A DNA stretch of 64,000 bases from Adiantum capillus-veneris (taxonomy: Eukaryota; Streptophyta; Polypodiopsida; Polypodiales; Pteridaceae). The stretch is from NCBI GenBank assembly GCA_014529385.2, contig CM043964.1, positions 136,902,529 through 136,966,528 on the forward strand, in the 5' to 3' direction. Position 1 is the first letter of the stretch; each line of letters starts with the position of its first letter. The notes under the pieces are model-generated. The model ran no database searches. It saw nothing but the letters and a program-made list of their open reading frames with translations, and was not told where the DNA came from. Positions 11,410-27,865 of the stretch are shown in pieces. A program made the position numbers and the translations under genes.

Positions 11410-11775
11410 TTGAATGGGGGGAAATACCTAGTGCCTCAAATTTCTTAAGTGTGTTCACACACATCACTAACATATCATGATAACGATGTGTTCACACACA
11501 TCACCACCATATCATGATAACGAATCACCCTGGGAGTGATGCGATGAGAACATGAGCTACACTCATGTATGAATTATCTAGCCTTAGTAGACTTTGCCAT
11601 ATCACTCCCATATCATGATAATGAATCACCCTGGGAGTGATGCGATGAGAACATGAGCTAGCACTCATGTATGAATTATCTAGCATATCATGATAATGAA
11701 TCACCCTGGGAGTGATGCGATGAGAACGTGAGCTAGCACTCATGTATGAATTATCTAGCCTTAGTAGGCTTTTCC
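11410..11775. repeat. Tandem relics of a copia LTR/polypurine-tract end
   Basis: Three units beginning near 11,509, 11,608 and 11,684 share the word order catatcatgataa, ccctgggagtgatgcgatgag, catgtatgaattatctag. The segment gtgttcacacacatcact followed by gggagtgatgcg also occurs across the LTR/polypurine-tract junction of the copia element at 51.93-51.99 kb. I read this block as a decayed and amplified end of a related copia element. Confidence 0.6.
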
Positions 11776-15424
<3,649 letters not shown>

Positions 15425-16041
15425 ACCTCTTACTAAGCGGTGTTGAAATCCGAGATGCAGAACACCGATTGTAGAGGGGAGTGATGATGCAAAATGTCGA
15501 ATGCAGATAGGAATAGGAGAAAATCAATTGCAAGATGAGCTTCTTGAGTACTTCATTATGCTGACTTTGGCCAAACTATAGACAAGAAGAGAAGCGAAAA
15601 TCGAAGTGTGAGCTCTCAAAATCAGGACTATGAGTTACGGACGCGGTTGTTAATAAAGAAGGCTGATGAAACACCAAATCCCAAGTCAGTATCAATGACA
15701 TCAACTAGCTAGAAGGTGCGGGATGCGATGCTTTTGCCTTGCGACCAATACTACGACTTTATTTATTATTGCTTGCAAATAGAGTTTGGTGCAAACAAGT
15801 AGATGGTTTTGAAAATCACTTTTCGTCTCACGATCATGATCATGATCACAATAATCATCGTCGCCAAAAGTAGAATGTTGTATGCATGCCAACATGTGTA
15901 CGATGGTAGTTTGCGGACCTTGATCTTGCAAACGTCAGTGATGGATGATTTCCTCCGTCACCGCATTCCAATTCATCGTTAAAACTTCACAATCCTTGTC
16001 GTCATCTGATGCAGGAGCTTCATAGACAATTGTACATTTGC
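15425..16041. other. Non-coding; possible 3' part of the chromovirus
   Basis: This lies downstream (on the minus strand) of the chromodomain stop. It could hold the 3' untranslated part or LTR of the gypsy element, but I could not identify LTR ends or a polypurine tract. Confidence 0.3.
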
Positions 16042-17632
16042 TTACTCTAGGGAAGCATTGTAAGCATTGACAAGGTTTAGATTATCCTTCAATTGTATGC
16101 CTTGCATCCATCTAGCATCTTCAAAAGGATAATTCTTAAACTTAAAAAGATATCTTCGGATAGTCTTACCGCCTCTGAATACCTTGTCTTCATGTTGGAG
16201 AATGGACTCGGACTGCAGCACCTCTTCTTGGTCCTCGATCTCCGGTGGGTCTTCAATAGTTGGTTCTTGAGGTGGCTCTCCTTTGTAAGGCTTTAGTATG
16301 CTCACATGGAAAGCATTGATGATGAGAATGGCTGGGCAACTTGAGTTGATAGGCCATCTCATTGATTGGCTTAATAATCTGGAAGGAACCATAGTACCTT
16401 TTTGCTATCTTAGCATAGTACTTTTGGTGTCCCGTAGGATTCTTGCCCGTCGTGTGCCTTAATAGAGCCTTGGGAAATTTAAGTAAGACCCAATCATTTT
16501 CTTTAAAGGCTTGGGCTCTTCTGTGCTTATCAACAACAGCCTTTTGCCTTTGCTGTGAGATAGAGATAGCATCCTTAAGCTTTTGAAAAGATTCTTGTAG
16601 ATCTCGGTTATACTCATCTGCAGCGAAGATCTTCCCATGTACTTTAAGTAGCAGGAGACTTTTGGATCTTCCCTCTATTACCTCGAAAGGTGCTTTTCCC
16701 ATGGAAGTATGTACAGTGTTATTGTAGATATACTCCACTAAGGGTAAGTACTTCTCCCATTGGGACCTTTGATCTACTTTCGTTACATAGGCTTTTTGTA
16801 GATCAAGAATTGTTAGGTTAGCTATTTCACTTTGGCCATCCGTTTGCGGGTGATAGGCTGAAGAGAAGTTTAGCCTTATCCCTAAATTCTCAAAGAGACA
16901 CTTCCAAAAAATACTGGTTATTCTAGGATCTCTATCCAACACTATGGACATTGGCAAGCCATGGTACTTGAAGATTTGTGAAATGAAGAGGGTTGCCATT
17001 TGATGGGCTTTGATAGTCCTTTTGACAGGTATAAAATGAGCTTGTTTACTGAAGCTGTCTACTATCGTCCATATTCCCGTATTCCCATGGATAGACTTAG
17101 GCAATCCAAAGATAAAATCCATGGATATGCTCTCCCATGGTGAATTAGGGATTGGCAAAAGTTGAAGCAATCCAGGTTGCTTCCCTCTATCAAACTTCGT
17201 CTTTTGGCATACCACACATTTAGAAACATACTCTTGTATGTTTCCTTTCATGGTAAGCCAATAGAAATAGGTTTCAATCCCTTTTAGGGTAGACTGAATC
17301 CCTCTATGCCCCGCATAAGGAGGAGCATGAGATTCATACATTACTTTCTCACGTAGTGAGCTAGTAACGCATAGTCTATTGCCATAGAGAAGATAACCAT
17401 CTTGTAAGGTAAATGGTTCCTCTTTCTTCCCTAATGCAAGGGCTGAAATCACATCTCTAAAATTGAGATCAATAGCATACTCATCTATCTTTGAAGATAG
17501 ATCATTGTGAGTTGCTATGGAAACCGCATTCACTCTCGGCCGTCTTGAGAGTGCATCGGCTACTTGATTATTCTTGCCAGTAATGTGAGCAATATAAAAA
17601 TGAAATTGCGAAAGGACATTTGTCCACCTCAT
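16042..17632 (-). pseudogene. Gypsy integrase with chromodomain
   Basis: A 459-residue frame (17,632 to 16,253) begins inside RNase H, with ADALSRRP as its conserved end. It contains the H-H-C-C zinc region (AGHRG then CVVCQKTK) and a DDE integrase core: the first Asp in MDFIFGLP, the second in IVLDRDPRI, the Glu in QTDGQSEIAN. An overlapping frame (16,392 to 16,042) gives the chromodomain, with YLFKFKNYPFEDARW matching the usual core. The frame switch between the two lies near 16,300. The chromodomain targets integration to modified histones in known chromoviruses. DDE residues are present, so this part decayed later or less than RT. Confidence 0.93.
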
Positions 17633-17639
17633 TTGTTGG

Positions 17640-18880
17640 TCGGAGAGCTTGGTCTACGTCATGAAGTACTTAAGGCTTTGGTGATCCGTTCTCGCAGAAT
17701 GAAAGGAGTCCCCAATAAATAGTGCTTCCATGAGTTTAGGCATGTAGACCTATGAGGAGTTCCTTTTCATATATTCCTAGAGCTTGCTCAACAGGGTCAA
17801 GCCTTCGACTTTCATAGCCTATGGTGTGCCCTTCTTGGAGCAAGACAGCTCCAAGGCAATCACCACAAGCGTCACATTGGACCTCAAATGGCTTTGAGAG
17901 ATCCGGTAGTGTAAGCACACGTTGAAACTTGAGAGATAAGCTTTTCGAAAGCATTTTTCTACTTAGCAGACCATGTAGACCTGACATTTTTCTTTGTTAG
18001 TTCATGTAATGGTCCTACAATTTGTGAGAACTTTTCTATGAAGCGTCTATAGTATGCACATATACCTATAAAGCTTCTTAGTTCATGAAGATTCCTTGGT
18101 TTAGGCCATCCTTTTATTACCTCTAACTTTGATGGATCCATTCGGTCGCCATCTTGAGAGATAATGTGACCTAAATACTGAATCTCTTGCTAGAAGAAGT
18201 CACTTTTCTTTCGATTAACATAAAGTTTATTCTCTCTTAGAACTTGAAATATTATCTAGAGGCGTTGCTTGTGTTCATCTAGTGAATTAGAGTAGATGAT
18301 AATATCATCAAAGAACACTTCAGTAAAGGTTGGTGAGGCTTGAATAGCTTGTCCATCAAGTGGTTGAATGTGGCTGGTGCATTGGTCAAGCCAAAAGGCA
18401 TGACAATATATTCAAATGTAGTGCGAAATGCAGTCTTTACAATGTCTTGATCAACTATCCTTATTTGATGATAGCCACTTTTTAGGTCAATCCTACTGAA
18501 GTAGGTGGACCCTTGTAGCTTATCAAATAGGTCTTCTATCCGTGGAATGGGAAACCTATTCTTGATAGTGATCCTATTTAGTGCTCTATAGTCGAGACAC
18601 ATACGATATGTGCCGTCTTTCTTTTGCACTAATAGCACAGGTGAGCAAAATGGAGATGAGCTAGGCCTAACCATGCCCTTTTCAACTAACTCATGCACTT
18701 GCCACATAATCTCCTCTTGTTGAGCTTGAGAAACGTTATAAGGAGGTTTATTAGGCGGTGAACTTCCTGGAAGAAGTTCAATTGCATGGTTATCATTGCC
18801 TCGTTTAGGAGGTAGCTCACAAAGGATGTCGTCTCTATAAAGACATCTTGAAACCCCTTGAGAAAGTTGAATAACACTAA
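17640..18880 (-). pseudogene. Gypsy reverse transcriptase and RNase H, broken
   Basis: RT motifs are clear in the 18,707-18,279 frame: [30 protein letters not shown] and [12 protein letters not shown]. The catalytic FFDDIIIYS box lies near 18,290-18,320 but in another frame, so a frameshift separates it from the fingers and palm. Thumb and connection sequence (RSFIGICAYYRRFI) is at 18,141-17,959, and RNase H-like sequence (VQCDACGDCLGAVL) at 17,987-17,736. Stops separate these pieces. In known elements the enzyme makes cDNA from the element RNA. Confidence 0.92.
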
Positions 18881-18913
18881 TGAAACCCCTTGAGAAAGTT
18901 GAATAACACTAAT
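18850..18913. repeat. 32-bp tandem duplication
   Basis: The unit gaaaccccttgagaaagttg and its following 12 bp occur twice in direct succession at the upstream limit of the chromovirus relic. The ORF on the minus strand (18,877-18,686) starts inside it. Confidence 0.85.
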
Positions 18914-19780
18914 TTCTTGTGATTGTTTATAATTTCTTTTGCTAAAGCATTAGGTTCATTTTAACAAAAATCATGTACACGAAAATGGAGCTCTTTATTG
19001 ACTTATTGAAAGCTTGCGTATGTATAATGGGTATGGTGTTAAATTTGTAAAAAGGACTCTAGAGCTTAAAAATGTAGAAATTTTAAAGTGGGGTGTAGAG
19101 CATAAGGATCTAAAGCTTAGGGTCTAAAGTTTAAGGGTGCTTTTTTAATTCAATTCTATGTGTTTATGTTTTTTTTTTTAAAGCTTAGAGATGTAGTGAT
19201 TTTAAAGTGAGATCTAACTTCAGGTCAAGGTCTAAAATTGACGCCTATTTTTTTTGTCAAAGACTATTTTGTCTATCAAAACAATTTCAAAATTGTCTGT
19301 CATTTTTTGTATTTATATCTTTAAGTTAATGTTATATATGAAAAATTATATAAGTTGATTGCATTACACAAAGCATATGAAAGGGGGCTTGAAAACTTGC
19401 ATGTCAAAAAGAAATTTTTCTCATGCCTCGCAGGCCTTGTGATTTTATCACTTGTTGATAATGAAAAAGAGAGAGAATCTTTAAAAAATTAGATAGTTTT
19501 TGATTGGTTGAAAAAGATGATAGATACTCATTACAAAGACAAACAATATTCACATCAACAACATTGAATGATGAAAAGGAGACTCTATCAGGCAGAAGCA
19601 TATCTCTCTCTCTCTCTCTCTCTCTCTCTCCCCATGTGCACAGGGTGCGGGCTATGGTGGACGCAGCCAGAGGATCTGTGCACGAGCAGGGATGATGGAA
19701 ACCACGAGTTTGGGCACGCAGAGCTAGCATTGGGGTTTCTCAGCTGCAAATAATGGTGGTAGCTGCAGGAGGACTCGTAT

Positions 19781-19814
<34 letters not shown>

Positions 19815-19972
19815 GAGCCTCAACAGCTCAGCCTGTGTGACAAGGCCTGCAAGGACAAGGGGGGACGGTCGGTATGGCATCTCTATGCATCCCCCTACCT
19901 TTGTTTGCGCCACCTGCGCCTGCCAAGCCCGCACTTTTTTATTGGTGGAATCTCGTAGTGGGCATTTATTAA

Positions 19973-20010
<38 letters not shown>

Positions 20011-23000
20011 TTTAAACATGAAAGTTCTTACGTTAGTGGGCATTCATTGTGGCAGCCCGCACTATGCTCCGATAAGCTTGAGAGTTGAGAGACATGGAGA
20101 AGCGGCAGAGGAAGGGCAGGCGTTGTTGCAATTACCATAGTTAGCACGGCTTGTGTTGAGATCAATGCAGGCGGCAGCTGCACAGCAGGAGTGGCCCGCC
20201 CGGCAACTACGTATACACAATATTGCAGCATCACTCCTATATCTGCTTTTCCTTCCGCGTCACACAGCTGCCCTCCTTCCACAATGCGGGCACCACTGTT
20301 GATTTCAGCAACCGACGCTCCCCTATATTCATGACCGCCCGTCGCTACAGTTTAGGACCTTCTGCACCCAGCGCTTTCCAACTGATCACGGCCATCGTCA
20401 TAAGAACGTCTACTGAAAACAGATTACGCCAGCACTTAAAATACTCAATTCTTGTGCATGCATGAACAAATATTACTTTTAACATTTTCAAGGTACAAGG
20501 TTTCTGGATCTTCTACAAGCATATGATGAGAGGGAGTGGTAATTTGACCCCTTGCACTCTTCTTGCAGAGTGCACTCCATGTTGGCTCCTGTCCGCAGTG
20601 CAAGGCGTGGGTGATATTCTCTCTCTCTCTCTCTCTCTCTCTCCCCGCGTCGTGAGTCGAGAGCCAAGGTGGTTGAGGAAGATGAAAGGGGGACTACTTT
20701 TAACTCCTAGGCAAGTGCCTTTAGCAGCTCTGCGTACTTTTTCGCTGAGCATGGGGATGCTTTGCAAGTTGACAATGGTAGTTGAGGCTAAGTATGCATT
20801 GGACATGCCATGAATGGCTCGCTTCCGTCCATCCAGCGGACTGTCATGCTCATGGACAGATAGCAAGATGGCACTACTGGCAGTGAATTTTGGGTGAGAG
20901 CAGGAGGAGGGGCACTATGGATGAGCGCAGTATAGGGCTGCCTATGGTGCAGGAATGGTGGTGCTTTGATAGTGTCACTAACTGTAGAGCAAGGTAACAC
21001 CATCACATCCGCAGGCTAGACACGACCAGTGTTAGAAAAAAACTGGGGTCTAGTGTATTTTAACCGACTGAAATTATAAAATCCCGGTTAGATTTTGAGC
21101 TTGCCTTTAAGAAAACCGGCAAATTTACACAAGTTTTAGTGTAATTACCGGCAAAAGCTTCAAATTTTGACCTGAAAACCAGGAGAATTTCAAGTTTTCC
21201 CTTATTTTGATCGGTTAGGAAAAATGTTTTTATCTAGCCCTGGACACGACGCTTATTGAGGCGATGCCAAAAACTTACGGTTACTTGGATAAGGGGACAA
21301 GCTACCAGATTGATGAGCGATCTCCTCCATTATAGTGATTAGCTCGTTCTAGGGGGGTTGCTTTACATATAGGAGATCTAGGCACCCATCCTCTCTCTCT
21401 CTCTCTCTCACACACACACAGTTGTGAGGTTGAAGGAGCCTTTTTTCTTGTTCTCTTTGGTTTTGTGTGTGGTTTGCTAGCGTGTAGAAGGGTGTGTCCA
21501 TAATATAGGAGAGAAGAGAAGCTTAAAGTCCTTGGGCTTGTACGTAGTGGGTCCTAGCTAGCGAGTCCTCTCTCATATGGGTATCACCTACATGACATCA
21601 CGACTGGCCAGTAGTCATCTTCATAGTATGGGGTGTCATCTACATTTGCTCAGGTACAAGCAAGTAGAAAGAGAGCACCACGATTAATAGAAATAAGTGT
21701 GGTTCTTAAGGTGATGCTTTCTTTGACCCCGTTGGCAATAATCTTTATCAATAGATTCCCTCAATAGAAATTGCTGACAAGGTGTCTTTTTCGGCTTTTC
21801 AATTGCAAGTGACACAACTTACCCTTTTCTTGATTGACAAGGTGTCTTTTTCTGTTTTTCAATTGCAAGTGACACAACTTACCCTTTTCTTGATTATCGG
21901 GATGTTTGCATTGATGTTTGGACTAACTTACTTCTCAGATGAACCAAGTCCCGATTCTTTTCATCATTGTTGAAGATAACAAATTATGGTGGATCTCACT
22001 TTCAACTGCTATTATGGATGTCCACCCCAAGCCAAATGTCCTAGCTTATGGAATATGAGTCATTGCTAAAGTAGTCCCCACATTGAGATGGCAATTCAAG
22101 AGCTCTTAGGGAGTTCTTTTTATACCAAAGGTTGGCTATATAGCACGATAACAAAATTCAGTCTCTTTGGCAATGGCATGTGGAGTGACATTCTATCAAG
22201 CTATATGATTGTAAGGAATGAGGACATGGTTAGCTTTCAAGTTTCGTTCAAATGGTAGTCTTTTGAGGACATAGAATAGCTAATGGTCATTGAAAGATTT
22301 GAGAGAGATATCAGAAAAGGATGTTTGGAGGTGCAAAATCGAGGATGCAAAATACACATTGTGTGCATAACACCTACTATGATGCACATGATCATGGCCA
22401 TAAGCGCCTAATTTGTGTTTCCAAGTTATCGATTGTGCAGTTATGCTTAGAACAATTGATATCCAGACTATTAAAAGTCTGTGTTTGCAAATTTCTTCTG
22501 ATGTTAATGAGCCTTGTCTCATTTTGGCTTCTATAGCGTGAACATTGGGGATTGCCAAGTATTTGACTTGCAAGGCATATATGCTACAGATTAAAGGCTA
22601 GGTCACGGGATTCAAGTCTTGTATTTAGTGCTAGTGCCTAGTATATGCTAGCGGAAAAAAAGTAGGACTAGTGCGTGCTTGATGGCAAGAGTTGCAGAGG
22701 CTTAAGCTTTCAAGGAAATGGTCGCCTGGAGGAGAAATGTTGCGAGCGAGCCAATTGGAAAATGCACTAGCTAATTGGCCCTGACAAGCTTGCAAAAGTT
22801 CCATTCTCTATCATGAGTAATGTTAGGTAGATTTTGAGCTACAAACCAGCTACTCTCTTTTGTCTTGTCTGCAGTGTAGCTTCAACATTCATAGACAAGC
22901 CTATAACTTGCAACCTTGTTATCACACTAATTTCAAGGCAGGCGTCATGATTTTATCACTTGTTACAATGAAATGAATTTTGTGCCAACTATGAGAGGAC

Positions 23001-23214
23001 TAGACACTGCCTTGAAAAAGGTAAGACCTTTCTCAAGGGCTACTAATGTGTGCAACTACAACACGAGTATGTGCATCACTCATGAAACGTACGGCATGCA
23101 TATATACATATATATTATGCGTGTCATTTGGACATCTTTATGTTGTGTGCATGCACACGCTTGCATGCGCCAACAAAGGTGCTCTATTTCCCTATCTGTC
23201 AGGCATGCATTGTT
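18914..23214. other. Non-coding stretch with microsatellites and one 60-bp duplication
   Basis: I see no gene in over 4 kb. CT or GA microsatellites lie at about 19,602-19,630, 19,782-19,812, 19,974-20,006, 20,620-20,643 and 21,392-21,420. Positions 21,773-21,892 hold two copies of a 60-bp unit (gacaaggtgtctttttc onward). A possible tRNA-like B box (gggattcaagtc) near 22,598-22,609 is isolated and weak. Confidence 0.5.
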
Positions 23215-23560
23215 GATGACAAAACAACAACTCACTGACAAATGAAAGGAAGAAGCAATATTTTCTACACACGTCAAGCATCAAAAGAAAGTTGGGGGGG
23301 GGGGGGGGGGGCTTCAAAGGGCCAAAGAGGATTCGTCCCACATGTCTGTCAGTGTCTTGACCTCTTTGCGAATAATGCAATGGAATATGGCAAGACATGT
23401 AGGAAGGAGAGAGAAAGTAGTCATTGTAACAACAAGTCACTAACAAATGCAAGGAAGAAGTAATATTTGTTGCACATGTCAAGCATCAAAAGAGAGAAGT
23501 GGGGGGGAGAGGGTTTCACACTACAAAGGGCCAGAGAGGATCTGCCCCAACAAGTACATT
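23215..23560. repeat. Direct repeat, ~200-bp period, with poly-G inside
   Basis: The word order aaggaagaag, caatatttt, gtcaagcatcaaaag, poly-G, caaagggcca, gaggat at about 23,247-23,335 recurs at about 23,450-23,545. The G run is about 20 bp in the first copy and 7 bp plus a second short run in the other. This shows homopolymer length change after duplication. Confidence 0.75.
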
Positions 23561-24273
23561 AGAAATGCGACAAGCTGTTGCAGAACAAGTACATTAGAAA
23601 AAAAATGAACCCTCTAGGGGCCCTTTGGGATTAAGGTTAATTAGAGGCCAGCCAATGAGAAGAGGGTGGTGGACACACTCTATGCCCTCAAAAATATAGG
23701 GAGACAAAGTAGTCTTACACTTCTTAATGGGCTCTTACCTAGTGAGAAGGTGGGGTGGGGGGGAGGGCATATAGAACCTCTAACTTCCCTCCTTTTTCAT
23801 TCGGATTTGAAAAATCCCAAAATTTTGAAATTTCCAACATTTTTAAAACTCAAATCTTATCTTCTTAAAACTCCCCTAAATCCATTTTATGGTCATAAAA
23901 GTATTTTTTTACCTCAAAAAGTCAAAACATGCACCCAAAAAACCTAAAATTCAATTTTTTTAAAAAAAATAAAAAAATCTATTTTTACTATCAGAGCCCC
24001 CCAAAAGTATTCCTTAGGCAAAAAGTGATTTTCTCTCTCTAAAACCCCTTTTTCAACCCCTCCTTGGTTGCAACCATCACATCACCCTCTACTCCAACAC
24101 TCTCTCTCTACACCATCTCCATTGATGTAGCAAGGAAGCTCTCCTCTCCTCCCCTACCACCTTCCATTGCCACACCAAGCAAGGGTTATCCACTTTCTCC
24201 TATCACTTTATCCCACCTACATTGTAGCAACAAGCAACGTCCTGCTCCTCCTCCTAATTTTCTTTGTTCAAAC
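23561..24273. other. Non-coding stretch, AT-rich then CT-rich, upstream of gene Y
   Basis: No gene is recognised. The AT-rich block at 23,800-23,990 followed by CT-rich DNA to about 24,270 could be promoter and leader of gene Y. A similar arrangement lies at 30,360-30,600 in front of the transposase. Transposon ends may be here but I could not prove them. Confidence 0.4.
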
Positions 24274-25617
24274 ATGGTCAGCTCTACTTCGCAAAGGCGG
24301 CCAGAGGATGAGGTCACAGCACTTGCATGCCACAACACAAGAGATATAGATGATGAGTGGGTCACAAGAGTTCACCAAAGGTGCTTGGGTATACATGCAA
24401 CCATCTGCTATTGGTCCTCATTGTGTGCGGAATCATGCAAACTTGGATCATCATTGGAAAGGAAAGCTCCTTGGCTTCAAGAACCACAAAGACAAGGGGA
24501 CCGTAGTCATTGTGCAACATGTTTTCTCAATGTCAAACATGCAATTGCAACAACCACCTCGATTTACAACACATTGTAAGTAGATGTTTTGAGAATACAA
24601 AGCTAGGTGTAAAATCACAGTGTAATGTTATTATGGATTCATACTTAAGATTTGCCATGCATTTATAGTCATATTTCCATCCACATTGGAGGAAGAGCAG
24701 CCACTACATAGTCTCTCCGACACATTCAATGCTACTATACATGCGGATATTGGAGCAACAATGTTCGCTTATTTTTGCCCAACCAAACTGGTTCAAAGAA
24801 GGATTTTCTTCTATTCTCACTCATATATTGTGCCTACTTTTACACAAGAGTTTGGAATGCTTGAACCCATCAAAGTAGCTTCCTTATTAAGTATGGAGTG
24901 GTTAGTGCCAGATTTGTGGTCGGTAATATCTTTCAAGCAAAAGATGATAATAGATGTCCAAAACTCTTTGAAATACTCTAAAGCTTTTAGGTTTGTGGGC
25001 TTGAGTTGGTGTTTGCCTATTCATTGTTTTGTGCATATTTTTAAAGAGTTTGGATTTGTGGAGACTACCACAATGCTTGTATGTAAAGATATGCATTATG
25101 AGGAATTAAGAAGGCTTTTAGAAGAGGACTGGGGTTTTGTGGAGGGCATGCATAATGGGGACCGGTACTGTTATAAGGTTGGAGCTTCAGGTATTGGAAT
25201 GCGCTAATTGAAATCCCACACCTCCTTGTACATACGATTCCACTATGATCGTTGGATGTGCAAGCTTAGAGTGTGGACTCCCTTATAGAGTGTAGATGGC
25301 ACTATTGCAAAATTTGACATTGCAGTGAGGATGCCCAATGATGCTTTGGAGGCAGTCCAAGTGAACAAGCATTGAACTCTCAGTAATGTGCGAGAACATT
25401 TGGTTATTATGGGTTTTGAGGCCCTTCAACAAGTGCAATTTTGTTTACAAGGTCACAAGGTGAGAATCCTTCCACCACATTTTCAGTACATCATAGTTTG
25501 TCGATCATTGGATGCTTATTGTAATGAATGTATGTAGATTGGGAAGAGAATGGAAGACAAATTGAAGGTCGAGGAGGACTGGGGCATGGATGGAACTATG
25601 CTATCACTCTTATAACT
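24274..25617 (+). pseudogene. Gene Y (copy 1), unrecognised protein, two exons, broken
   Basis: The second exon runs in one frame from 24,669 to 25,617 with stops at 25,205, about 25,286, 25,373 and 25,538. A good donor (gtaagtag at 24,576) and acceptor (ttatag ending 24,668) would join it in frame, phase 1, to an exon ending at 24,575. The first exon needs a frame change upstream. I do not recognise the family. The protein is not low-complexity and has conserved W, H, F and Y positions when aligned with its counterpart at 36,248-36,799: MEW..P, L.W....H.F..IF, SL.I.F.Y.RW. One of the stops (TGA) stands where the counterpart has Trp. It lies just upstream of gene X in both copies. Confidence 0.55.
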
Positions 25618-25868
25618 TTGTAACTCTTGCAATTTTGAAAACAATCCCCGATGTAATCAACATGATTTGCTTTGGTAAATCATGTCTTGGAATATAATTT
25701 TTTGCATTGAGATGAGAGATCATTTTTTGGTGAAAGTACCTTTTTCTCTTTGAAAAAAATGTCTTTAAAAAAGGGACCATTATAAAAGGGGGCCGCATAA
25801 CTCATTCACGCTTTTCACTTTCGCAACTCTTGAGCTCCTCCACTCTCTATCTGCACCCCAGGCTAAAC

Positions 25869-27438
25869 ATGGATGCCTCCACAGCCTCTGCATTTGTACC
25901 CACATCCACCCCTTTGTCACGCTTCATTCTCTTCCTCGAGGACACTAAATACAAAGGGAATTTGGACCTCCACACCTTCTTTACTTCTCCCTGACCTTGA
26001 CGCCACAATTGCCCTTCACATGGATGCATTTGCCGAGATTTCTGTGTTCATGGAGGAGCACATCATAAAATATTCCGTATCTATCTCCCCACATGCAGGG
26101 ATCTGGGTGCCTTGCGATCTTTTGCGCTACATACACAAAGGTGATCGCCCATTCTCCAAGCGGTTGCAACGATTTCAAGAAATTGCCACCGACGTAGGCC
26201 ATTTCTTAGACGAGCAACCCCCAGGGGTGTCAGTGCTCAAGAAGCGCAAGATGTGGGTGGAGTACCTTTCTCGTCTAGCAGCATTCATCTTCTTGGTGAG
26301 CGAGGAACCTGATATGGAGGAGCTCCGTCTACCACACCTTTAGGTTGCGTCCTTCATCAAGGACACCATGGAGCAGGTGATTGACCCCATGAACCTTGTA
26401 GTAGAAGGACAAACACTTCAACTCAAGTACCCCAAGGGGCTCAAGGAGGTGGTAGAGAAATCCATCGTCTTGGCTGGCCCTAGTGACATTATAGCTCCAT
26501 TACCATCGACGGATGAGGCTATCCCAGAGGTGGAAATAAGCCACTTCTCCTCAGTGGTAGTGGATGGGGAGGAGTGTATGTTTATGCATGATTTGGAGAA
26601 AGCATTTAGCCTGTGCATGGATGAATGCTTGAGCATGCTATGCAACAACACCAAATTTCCCTTAGACAATACTCCAGATGCCCTTGAAAGCAAGCTCTTG
26701 CCACTTGGGGACTTTGTTGCTGACACTATTGCAGTTGTGTGTGCGGAGGTCCTTGCAGCAGAGCAGTTGCACGTGGTTGAGGAAGAATTCCAAGCCACAC
26801 AAGCCAAGATTGAGGCCACTAGGACGCCTATACCACTACGCAACCCCCCATCTAATGATCCAAAGCTTGTAGCTGCGGTGCATGGGAGCATTGACTTGGA
26901 TAGAAAGGGAAACAAAGAGGAGGACGAGAAGGAGCAGGAGGTAAACTCTATCTTAATTTTCATGTTATTTTTTTATTCTTCATTGTCTTTTTCCTCAACC
27001 TTGATTGGTTTATGACAGAACGTCGTGAAGGTTGATGATAGGATGGGTGGCAGACAGACGGCGGGCTTTGGACATCAGTCTTCCCTTGTGAATTACCTAG
27101 GACAACTCCCCCCTGGTGATGTTTCCATTTTCCATAATCAATTTACTCCCCAAGGCCATTTTATGACGTGGTCATTGAAAGCTTTGAGCAAGGTTTTGTG
27201 TTTGAGCACCATTGCTCAAACTGCGCATCTTGTGTTCCTAGTGCGTAGATCCCTTGTATGCACAGCATTTGGCAATCGCTTCCGTGGTAAAGTGCTTGCC
27301 CAGATAGGGATACATGCTTCCATTGGCTCAACTGACCCAAAGGCCATAGTGCAATCCCTCTTGACTGGGGAGTTGCCTTGCACGCAAGAGAGGCGCCAGG
27401 AAATGGTCAAGAAAATTATGAACTCCTCATATGTATGA
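25869..27438 (+). pseudogene. Gene X (copy 1), unrecognised protein, two exons, broken
   Basis: The ATG at 25,869 opens a frame that shifts by one near 25,990; the new frame runs to 26,940 with a TAG at 26,341-26,343. An intron of 78 bp (gtaaac at 26,941 to gacag ending 27,018), phase 0, joins an exon of 420 bp ending at 27,438. The paralogue at 34,338-35,847 has an intron at the same place and phase and a second exon of 417 bp. Shared patterns include VDGEECMFMHDL against VDGRHFLFLDDI and SSLVNYLGQL against SSLWHYLGHL. The protein would be about 490 residues, acidic in the middle, with no signal peptide or membrane segment evident. The function is unknown. It converges on the H3-like gene. 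Confidence 0.6.
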
Positions 27439-27734
27439 TGTAAAATCATCTTTTTGGAAGTAATAAAAAACATTTTGAATTGTCTCTCTATCTTGTACAT
27501 TCTTCTAAGTGTGATCTGTCAATCTTGAAAATTGTTGTAATTGGTGCTATGTTTCAATAAGCTGTGTCTTTTTTGCTTGAAGTAAACAACACAACGAAAG
27601 TTGGATGCACATGATACTCCTTTCAACTTACCTTAATTTTGGGGAAAGTATAAAACATATTTGAGTGAAAAGAAGTGGTATCTCTACAGTAATGTTGCAA
27701 AAACAATTGCTTTCACTTAATCTATATTTTTTAA

Positions 27735-27865
27735 GTATCTTGGGGGGCAGAGAAGCCTACCAAGTGCCAAAAAAAGGGTGGCCACAAGGGCACGCAAATG
27801 GCCCATCCATCAGTTTTGGATGGCCAATTTGGGCGCCCTTGTGGCCATCCTTTTTTTTTCATATG
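27735..27865. mobile_element. Palindromic MITE, copy 1
   Basis: The two halves gtggccacaagggcacgcaa and gcgcccttgtggcca face each other around a short centre. Its left flank (ggggggcagagaagcctacc) matches, in reverse complement, the right flank of the copy at 28,045-28,215, so the two are inverted copies of one element. Confidence 0.75.

Larger units (their letters stand above)
16042..18880 (-). mobile_element. Ty3/gypsy chromovirus relic (pol, minus strand)
   Basis: Reading the minus strand, the order is reverse transcriptase, RNase H, integrase with zinc-binding region, then a C-terminal chromodomain. RT-RH-IN is the gypsy order and the chromodomain marks the chromovirus branch. The relic has no visible gag, protease or LTR; the upstream side stops near a 32-bp duplication at 18,850-18,913. 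Several stops and frameshifts show it is dead. The subfamily within chromoviruses is not decidable by eye. Confidence 0.93.

Noticed and set aside
11440-11775. CRISPR-like array
   Set aside because: Units are adjacent, imperfect, without unique spacers, and match a copia LTR end; the genome is a plant.
22590-22612. tRNA or SINE B box (gggattcaagtc)
   Set aside because: No convincing A box at the right distance; single motif only.
24064-24579. 171-codon ORF in the first frame as the first exon of gene Y
   Set aside because: A different frame gives the splice-compatible end at 24,575; this frame does not continue in frame into the conserved second exon.
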